Source: an uncultured Clostridium sp.
GTDB lineage: Bacteria; Bacillota; Clostridia; TANB77; CAG-508
Direction: 5' to 3'
DNA: 5,217 nucleotides
NCBI GenBank assembly: GCA_947643945.1
Contig: CANRXN010000093.1
Location: 1-5,217 of the forward strand
In this document: positions 1-5,217 of the stretch, in pieces
How positions within the stretch are numbered: the first letter of the stretch is position 1
Layout of the letters: the number at the start of each line of letters is the position of its first letter
Notes under the pieces: model-generated
What the model was told of the DNA's origin: nothing
The model's database searches: none
What the model saw: only the letters and a program-made list of their open reading frames with translations
Position numbers and translations under genes: made by a program

Positions 1-1
1 C

Positions 2-3000
2 GATTTTTCTTATGCTGATTTTGTTGCACAAGAAAATGGTTATTTACAGAGTTCAAAATTTAAACAAGATGCCACATTTTGGGACGAACTTTTTGGCGAA
101 AATATTTTTGAAACTTCTTATACTAAGCCTACTTCTTCTGCTTTGCCTTGTCTCGCAAAAAGAGCCGAGTTTTCCTTGTCTAAAAAAATGACAAAACAAA
201 TTGTTGATTTTTGTAAACTAATAAAAGTATCTCCTTTTACTTTTATTTTATTTGCTATGGGGATTCACGAAAGTAAAATCAAACAGACCAATTCTGTTGT
301 TTTATCTGCTCCTATTTTAAATAGAAGCTCTAAAAAAGATAAGCAAACTTTTGGCTTGTTTGTGAATAATATGTTATTCAAATTAGATATTAAAGATAAT
401 ACTACCTTTTATGATGCTGTTACAAAACTTAGCCAGTCACAATTTTCTTATTTAAGGCATCAAAAATACCCTTTGCAAACTTTAATTACGAATTTAAAAG
501 ATAAATTTGATACCAAAGAAAATATTTATGATACTTCTGTATCTTATCAAAATGCTAGAACAAACCATCATTTGGATAATGTAACTTATGATTCCAAATG
601 GCTTTTTAGTGGTTTTTGTGCTGTTCCTTTATTATTCCATATTTATGATATGGACGATACAAATAATCTTTCTTTTATTTATGATTATCAAGAAAATAGC
701 TATCAATATTCACAAATAAAAGATATTCATAATCGACTATTATATATAATGAAACAAGTGATAGAAAATCAAAATATTTTGATAAAAGATATTGAATTGG
801 TAACACAACAAGAAAAAGATAAGCTATTAAACGAATTCAATCAAACGTATATAAAATATGATACTTCTAAAACAGTTTTAGATTTGTGGGAAAAGCAAGT
901 ACTTTTACACCCTAAAAAAAGTGCTGTTATTTGTGATAAAAAAGAATTTTCTTATCAAGAAGTAGATACGTTATCTAACCACTTTGCTAGCCTATTACAA
1001 CAAAAATATCATATTACAAAAGGACATAACTTATCGATTGTTTTAGACCGTTCGATTGACTTAGTTGTGGTTATTTTAGCTGTTTTAAAGTGTGGCTGTT
1101 CTTATGTCTTAATTGACCCTGAACATCCAAATGACAAAAAGGATTATATGATAAAAAACTCTAATTCACAATTTGTCATTTCTAATTTAGATTTAGAGTT
1201 TCCAAATGTGATTCACTTTAATACAGTTTTTAACGTTACAACTTCTAGTTACAAAAAACCAAATATTAATTCTTGTGACTCCATGTATCTGCTTTACACC
1301 TCTGGCTCTACTGGTCTTCCTAAAGCAGTTACAATAACACATAGAAACTTCCATAATTATTTAGTAGGAATATCTAAGGTAGTTAATTATGAAAATGATA
1401 GAACTGTTCTTTCTATGGCTTCTATTTCTTTTGATGTATTTGGCTATGAGCTTTGGGTTACTTTATTAAATGGCTTAACTTTAATATTGTCCACCACAGA
1501 TGAACAAAATGATTTTATAAAATTAAATGACTTAATTACTAACTATCATGTAAATATTTTATATGGAACACCTAGTAAAATTCAGTCTTTGATGTCTTCT
1601 GCCAATAATATGCATGATTTTTCTTCTCTTTTAGAAATTGGAATTGGAGGAGAGTCTTTTAGTAATTCTTTTCTAAAAGAACTAAGGCAAATCACATCTG
1701 CTAATTTTTATAACATGTATGGTCCAACCGAAACAACAGTTGGTTGTTGTTGTAAAAAAATAGAAAATTTATCGAGCGAAATTACCATTGGAAAACCTTT
1801 AGCTAATGTTAGGTTTTATGTGTTAGATAAAAATTTAAAATTATGCCCTTGTGGTACAAAAGGAGAATTATATATTTCCGGAGATGGTGTAGCAAAAGGT
1901 TATTATAACAATGAAGCCTTAACTGCTAAGAGCTTTTTACCTGACATTTTCGATCCACGTTTAACTATGTATCGTTCTGGCGATATGGTTAGTTGGACAA
2001 AACAAGGAGAATTAGCTTTTTATGGAAGAGCCGATTCTCAAGTAAAAATTAGAGGATACCGAATTGAATTAAGTGAAATTGAAAGAGTTTTAAGCTCCCA
2101 TCAATTTATTAGAAGCAGTATTGTCATTAATTATCATGAAAATGGTAGAGATTTCTTATGTGCTTACTACACAACTGATTTTACCATTCAAAGTTATGAA
2201 TTAAAATTGTTTTTAGCAAACAAATTACCAAACTATATGATTCCTTCTTATTTTATACCAATTGCTTCTCTACCACTAACGGTAAATGGTAAGGTAGATA
2301 AAAAGAAATTGCCTTCTCCTTTTTCGCTTAAGAAGATGGAAAAATATGTACGTCCTGAAAATGAATTACAAAAAAATATATGCCATGCCTTAGAAGATTG
2401 CCTTTTTATTAAAAAGCTTAGTATTGAAGAAGATTTTAATAATCTTGGTATTGATTCTTTGTCTATTATTAAAGTACAATCTAGTTTATCAACATTAGGA
2501 ATTACTGTACCAACACAATATTTTTACGACTACACCAATGTAAAGGATTTAAGCTTCGCTTTAGAACACACTAAAGCAGAAGAAGATACTTCTGCTTTAA
2601 ATAATAACTACCCATTTTTACAACATGATGTATCTAAATTAAAAAGCAAAAAACATTCTTTTAAAAATATTTTGTTAACAGGTTGTACCGGATTTTTAGG
2701 AATTCATATTTTAGAAGCTTTATTAAAAGAAAATTGTAAAATATACTGTTTAATTAGAAGTAGTAACCAAGAAAGTGCTAAAAAAAGAATTTTAAGTATG
2801 TTCGATTTTTATTTTAAAAATACTTATTCTCAAGATTTCTTATTTGATAAAATAGAAGTCATTGTTGGGGATATAAAGTATAAAAATCTTGGTTTAACAG
2901 AAGATACCTTAGCCTATTTAGGTAGTAAAATTGATAATGTCATTCACTGTGCTGCTTTGGTAAAGCATGTAGGAAGGTATGACGAATTTAAAAAAATGAA

Positions 3001-3301
3001 TTTGGATGGTACAAAAAATGTTGCTAATTTCTGTATGAAAAATCATATTGGCTTAAATCATATTTCAACTACTAGTGTATCTGGTGACTTTATGCCTTTA
3101 ACAACTACTACTGATGCTGTCAATTTTACAGAAGAGGACTTTTTTATTGGGCAAAACTATAATCAAAACCATTACATAAAAAGCAAATTGTTAACAGAAG
3201 AATATCTTTTTCAAAATGTGAAAGAAGGTTGTTTAAAAGCAAATGTTTTCCGTGTTGGTAATTTAACACGGACGATATCGCGATGGTCTTTTCCAATATA
3301 A
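2..3301 (+). CDS. NRPS module C-A-PCP-reductase, 5' partial, frame broken in the reductase domain
   Basis: This is a cytoplasmic peptide assembly-line enzyme that activates an amino acid, condenses it with an upstream peptidyl or acyl donor and releases the product reductively. The frame is open from base 2, and its first residues already read as condensation domain (YADFVAQENGYL, then FWDEL), so the true start is upstream. Residues are counted from base 2. The condensation C-terminal half spans 1-280, with FGLFVNN at 117-123. The adenylation domain spans about 290-780, with YTSGSTGLPKAV (from 432), FDVFGYE, NMYGPTETT, GELYISGDG, YRSGD, a K.RGYRIE core and NGKVDKKKLP. The carrier domain has LGIDSLS, with the pantetheinylated Ser at 819. 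The reductase has TGCTGFLG (2678-2701) for NAD(P)H and YIKSK (Tyr 3173-3175, Lys 3185-3187) as catalytic pair. After GNLT at 3257-3268 the frame goes off-family and stops at 3299-3301; the family continuation is in another frame from 3270. Domain calls are firm; the substrate is unknown. Confidence 0.93.
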   Translation, partial: DFSYADFVAQENGYLQSSKFKQDATFWDELFGENIFETSYTKPTSSALPCLAKRAEFSLSKKMTKQIVDFCKLIKVSPFTFILFAMGIHESKIKQTNSVVLSAPILNRSSKKDKQTFGLFVNNMLFKLDIKDNTTFYDAVTKLSQSQFSYLRHQKYPLQTLITNLKDKFDTKENIYDTSVSYQNARTNHHLDNVTYDSKWLFSGFCAVPLLFHIYDMDDTNNLSFIYDYQENSYQYSQIKDIHNRLLYIMKQVIENQNILIKDIELVTQQEKDKLLNEFNQTYIKYDTSKTVLDLWEKQVLLHPKKSAVICDKKEFSYQEVDTLSNHFASLLQQKYHITKGHNLSIVLDRSIDLVVVILAVLKCGCSYVLIDPEHPNDKKDYMIKNSNSQFVISNLDLEFPNVIHFNTVFNVTTSSYKKPNINSCDSMYLLYTSGSTGLPKAVTITHRNFHNYLVGISKVVNYENDRTVLSMASISFDVFGYELWVTLLNGLTLILSTTDEQNDFIKLNDLITNYHVNILYGTPSKIQSLMSSANNMHDFSSLLEIGIGGESFSNSFLKELRQITSANFYNMYGPTETTVGCCCKKIENLSSEITIGKPLANVRFYVLDKNLKLCPCGTKGELYISGDGVAKGYYNNEALTAKSFLPDIFDPRLTMYRSGDMVSWTKQGELAFYGRADSQVKIRGYRIELSEIERVLSSHQFIRSSIVINYHENGRDFLCAYYTTDFTIQSYELKLFLANKLPNYMIPSYFIPIASLPLTVNGKVDKKKLPSPFSLKKMEKYVRPENELQKNICHALEDCLFIKKLSIEEDFNNLGIDSLSIIKVQSSLSTLGITVPTQYFYDYTNVKDLSFALEHTKAEEDTSALNNNYPFLQHDVSKLKSKKHSFKNILLTGCTGFLGIHILEALLKENCKIYCLIRSSNQESAKKRILSMFDFYFKNTYSQDFLFDKIEVIVGDIKYKNLGLTEDTLAYLGSKIDNVIHCAALVKHVGRYDEFKKMNLDGTKNVANFCMKNHIGLNHISTTSVSGDFMPLTTTTDAVNFTEEDFFIGQNYNQNHYIKSKLLTEEYLFQNVKEGCLKANVFRVGNLTRTISRWSFPI
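2572..2599 (+). repeat. Perfect 11-bp inverted repeat with 6-base loop in the PCP-reductase linker
   Basis: The arm TAAAGCAGAAG (2572-2582) is exactly complementary to CTTCTGCTTTA (2589-2599), with loop AAGATA. It lies inside the coding sequence, just after the carrier domain and before the reductase domain, encoding a polar linker (KAEEDTSAL). No T-run follows, so it does not look like an intrinsic terminator. In mRNA it would form a modest hairpin. A role, such as slowing translation between domains, is speculation, and chance is possible. Confidence 0.6.
3266..3301 (+). other. Frameshift site in the reductase domain
   Basis: The family-consistent frame changes between 3268 and 3270. Codons AAT TTA ACA (3260-3268, Asn-Leu-Thr) belong to the first frame and GGA CGA TAT (from 3270, Gly-Arg-Tyr) to the second. 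One surplus base, either A3268 or C3269, explains it: deleting either gives Thr-Gly and restores the frame. There is no homopolymer run at this point, so simple slippage on a long A or T tract is not the cause. The first frame then reads about ten unrelated residues to TAA at 3299-3301. The codon at the shift point, CGG, appears nowhere else in frame in either gene that I could find. The sequence alone cannot separate mutation, sequencing error and recoding. Confidence 0.85.
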
Positions 3302-3770
3302 TATTGATAGTAATGCGTTTTATAATAAACTACAATTTATCTTAAAAAACAAATTCTTCTATGAAAGTGGGTGTTTACAAGAATTTGACCTATCTCCTGT
3401 TGATGAAATTGCAGGTGCTATTACAAATCTTATTTTCCACTATGGAAATGTAAATAAAATTTTCCATATGATGCATCCTAAGAAATTTACTATGAAATCT
3501 TTCATTGAAAAATTAAATGATTTAGGTTATCGCATAAAAATCATGAGTGATAACAATTTTTATAAAAAAATGATAAAATTAGATGTTAATAATAATTCTT
3601 TAATTATTAATGATTATAATTTATATACAAATGTTTCATATTTAAATATAAAAACAAATTGTAATATTACCTTAGCATACTTAAAAAATATTCCTTTTTC
3701 TTATCATAAAATAGATGCAAAATATCTTATAAAAATATTGGAATATATGAAAAATATAAATTTTATTTAA
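3270..3770 (+). CDS. C-terminal part of the NRPS thioester reductase domain, displaced into another frame
   Basis: This is the continuation of the NRPS gene rather than a separate gene. Reading from 3270 gives GRYRDGLFQYNID, which joins directly to the upstream RVGNLT; together they match the conserved RxGNLTGRY.DG.FQ segment of carrier-protein thioester reductases of the extended SDR type. It continues with NAFYNKL, then LSPVDEIAGAI, the conserved Pro-Val-Asp segment of that family, and ends after 166 codons at TAA 3768-3770. This portion normally completes the substrate-binding subdomain, so an enzyme stopped at 3301 would lack it and probably not release product. An ATG at 3468 would allow a 100-residue ORF, but I see no ribosome binding site before it and it starts mid-domain. 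The last 250 bases are even richer in A/T than the rest (many Ile, Asn, Lys and Tyr codons), typical of the loosely conserved C-terminus. If the frameshift is a sequence error, this and the preceding entry are one CDS, 2-3770. Confidence 0.85.
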   Translation, partial: GRYRDGLFQYNIDSNAFYNKLQFILKNKFFYESGCLQEFDLSPVDEIAGAITNLIFHYGNVNKIFHMMHPKKFTMKSFIEKLNDLGYRIKIMSDNNFYKKMIKLDVNNNSLIINDYNLYTNVSYLNIKTNCNITLAYLKNIPFSYHKIDAKYLIKILEYMKNINFI

Positions 3771-3776
3771 GGGAGG
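3771..3776 (+). promoter_or_regulatory. Ribosome binding site of the histidine kinase gene
   Basis: GGGAGG lies nine bases before the ATG at 3786, which is good anti-Shine-Dalgarno complementarity and spacing for a Firmicute. It begins immediately after the NRPS stop codon. With only 15 bases between the genes there is no room for an independent promoter there, so the kinase is probably translated from the same transcript as the NRPS. Confidence 0.85.
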
Positions 3777-3785
3777 TTTTTAAAA

Positions 3786-5217
3786 ATGCAAAAGAAAACA
3801 AAAGGTTTATTTCATTTACATACTTATCAAAAAGTTATTTTAACTTACATTATTACTTTTTCTATTTGTGCTTTGGTTTTATATCCTACTATGCACAAAA
3901 TATTAAATTATCCACCAGGAACGGTTGATACTCAGTTCCAAGTAGATTATGGTGGGCTTACTTATACCCAGCAATTTGGTATATTATATTTATTTATTAC
4001 AGCTTTGTTTGTTCTTTACCAACGTTATTTTCTATTTAAGAAAATAGCTAATTGGGAAAGAGTAGGGGCTTCTAATTCAAAGTATACTACACAAGAAGTA
4101 AGAGCCACCTTACTTACTGCACCTACCAAATTCTATTTATTACAAATTATCATTCCTTTTATTGCTATTACTATTGGACTTGGTATGCCAGTGGTAAAAC
4201 ATGAGGTAGAATCTTCTGGTATAACAGTTGCTATTTTATGGGTAGCAGTATTTACCTTTAATGCTACGATTAATTATGTGTTTTCAAAAAACTTGTTCAA
4301 ATCTATTTTGATTAAAACTTTTAAGGAAAACCGTTTAGCTTCTAAACATACTGGTTTAGCAAATGATATGATGTTATTATTATTACCTTTATTGATTGCA
4401 GGTTTGTTTTTTACTGTTATCGTGTCTTTTTCACGTTTAATTAATGTAAGAGGTAATGATATTTATCAATATTATAAAAATGAACTTAGCTATGTTTTTC
4501 CTGAAAACACCTCTTATACAGAAATTGAAGTAAAGGAAAAAATGGCACAGTTAGATTTTATTAATACAACAGATTCTTACTTTATGATTGATGCTAATAA
4601 AGAAATAACAACTTCTAATGGTGTTCCTTTAACAGACTTTTTCCAAAAATATATTTTTGAGCTTTCCGACAATTATGATGGAAGAGTTTATGAACACTAT
4701 GCTGTTAATACACAAGGCTATATTAAACATGTTAATGTAGAGGGTAGTGATTATATTGTTGGTATTCATTTCCCTATTTCTGGTGGCGATTCTTTAGTTT
4801 ATATTATTACTACCTTTATTGTTTTATTTGGTATTATCTCCTTCTTAGTTTGGTATTACTCTTCTTCACTTTCTAGCCAAATAAAAATGATTGTAAACGG
4901 TCTTAATGATATTAATGACCAAAAAAATGCCGAGTTTAAGAAGATTCCTATTATTTCGAATGACGAGTTAGGTGAGCTTACCGTTGCTTTTAATAAAATA
5001 CAAGATTTAACGAAAAACAATATTGAACAAATTCACGATAACCAAGAAACCTTAATGGAAAAAGAGCGTTTAGCATCCTTAGGACAATTAATTGGTGGTA
5101 TTGCTCACAACTTAAAAACACCAATCATGTCCATTTCTGGTGCTGCAGAAGGTTTAAATGACTTGGTAAAAGAATATGATACTTCTATCGGTGACCCTGA
5201 AGTAAATGAACAAGACC
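3786..5217 (+). CDS. Multi-pass membrane sensor histidine kinase, 3' partial
   Basis: This is a predicted two-component sensor that autophosphorylates on His and passes the phosphate to a response regulator not in this window. The ATG at 3786 is set by GGGAGG nine bases upstream, and 477 codons are present without a stop. Hydrophobic segments lie near residues 17-35, 63-83, 117-135, 146-165, 196-216 and 337-358. Lys/Arg-rich loops (84-116 and 166-190) support an N-in topology with both termini inside. About 120 residues (217-336) between segments five and six would be the extracellular sensor; YFMIDANKEITTSNG resembles the turn of a Cache/PAS-like fold, a weak inference. A HAMP-like linker (359-410, with SNDELGELTVAFN) and a helix lead to the H-box ERLASLGQLIGGIAHNLKTP, with phosphoacceptor His441 (5106-5108). 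The N, G and F boxes of the ATPase domain lie beyond the window. It starts 15 bases after the NRPS, so co-transcription is likely. The kinase call is firm; the signal is unknown. Confidence 0.92.
   Translation, partial: MQKKTKGLFHLHTYQKVILTYIITFSICALVLYPTMHKILNYPPGTVDTQFQVDYGGLTYTQQFGILYLFITALFVLYQRYFLFKKIANWERVGASNSKYTTQEVRATLLTAPTKFYLLQIIIPFIAITIGLGMPVVKHEVESSGITVAILWVAVFTFNATINYVFSKNLFKSILIKTFKENRLASKHTGLANDMMLLLLPLLIAGLFFTVIVSFSRLINVRGNDIYQYYKNELSYVFPENTSYTEIEVKEKMAQLDFINTTDSYFMIDANKEITTSNGVPLTDFFQKYIFELSDNYDGRVYEHYAVNTQGYIKHVNVEGSDYIVGIHFPISGGDSLVYIITTFIVLFGIISFLVWYYSSSLSSQIKMIVNGLNDINDQKNAEFKKIPIISNDELGELTVAFNKIQDLTKNNIEQIHDNQETLMEKERLASLGQLIGGIAHNLKTPIMSISGAAEGLNDLVKEYDTSIGDPEVNEQD

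Noticed and set aside
1295..1330. Ala in place of Gly in the A3 core (PKAV rather than PKGV)
   Set aside because: The catalytic-loop residues TSGSTG and the Lys are intact, and this substitution is tolerated in adenylating enzymes, so it does not suggest inactivation.
143..3301. TTG at 143 as the start of the NRPS gene
   Set aside because: The same frame is open from base 2, and its upstream residues are recognisable condensation domain sequence. The TTG is an internal Leu codon with no ribosome binding site.
3468..3770. A separate 100-residue hypothetical gene starting at ATG 3468
   Set aside because: The frame is open and family-consistent upstream to 3270, the ATG lies inside the reductase domain, and no ribosome binding site precedes it. 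It is the tail of the frameshifted NRPS.
4026..4046. 8-bp inverted repeat TATTTTCT / AGAAAATA with loop ATTTA
   Set aside because: It is almost all A/T, lies inside the kinase coding sequence and has a weak stem. Chance pairing in AT-rich DNA explains it.
529..5189. Repeated nonamer GATACTTCT near 529, 860, 2586 and 5178
   Set aside because: Each copy encodes Asp-Thr-Ser in frame with the favoured codons, at irregular spacing. This is codon bias, not a dispersed repeat.

Overview
This window comes from a low-GC (roughly 28-30% by eye) Gram-positive-like bacterium, most likely a Clostridia-type Firmicute. The reasons are strong A/T codon preference (TTA, AAA, ATT, AGA), TGG for Trp, a purine-rich GGGAGG ribosome binding site, and the family signatures of both genes. 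Both genes are on the + strand and both run off the window edges.

Positions 2-3770 hold the C-terminal two thirds or so of a non-ribosomal peptide synthetase (NRPS) module that ends in a reductase. In order these are the C-terminal half of a condensation domain (2 to about 840), a complete adenylation domain (about 870-2340), a peptidyl carrier domain (about 2345-2570, phosphopantetheine Ser at 2456-2458) and an NAD(P)H-dependent thioester reductase domain (about 2660-3770). The gene start and the condensation HHxxxDG motif lie upstream of base 1. The TTG at 143 that opens the longest stop-to-stop candidate is internal and not a start. The reading frame breaks near 3268: the first frame runs into TAA at 3299-3301, while the rest of the reductase domain continues without a gap in another frame from 3270 to TAA at 3768-3770. 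Removing one base at 3268 or 3269 restores a continuous 1255-residue fragment. The locus is therefore a recent frameshift mutant, contains a sequencing or assembly error, or (least likely) uses +1 recoding.

Fifteen bases after the NRPS stop, behind a good ribosome binding site, begins a membrane sensor histidine kinase (3786 to beyond 5217). It has five N-terminal transmembrane segments, an extracellular domain of about 120 residues, a sixth transmembrane segment, a HAMP-like linker and the phosphoacceptor H-box (His441). The window ends before its ATPase domain.

Taken together, an NRPS line predicted to release its peptide reductively as an aldehyde (or alcohol) appears co-transcribed with a sensor kinase. 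The simplest model is a biosynthetic locus with a linked signalling gene that may sense the product, a precursor or the envelope. The product, the amino acid used and the kinase signal cannot be fixed from this window. No RNA genes, CRISPR arrays, insertion sequences or terminators were seen, and no gap longer than 15 bases lacks a gene.
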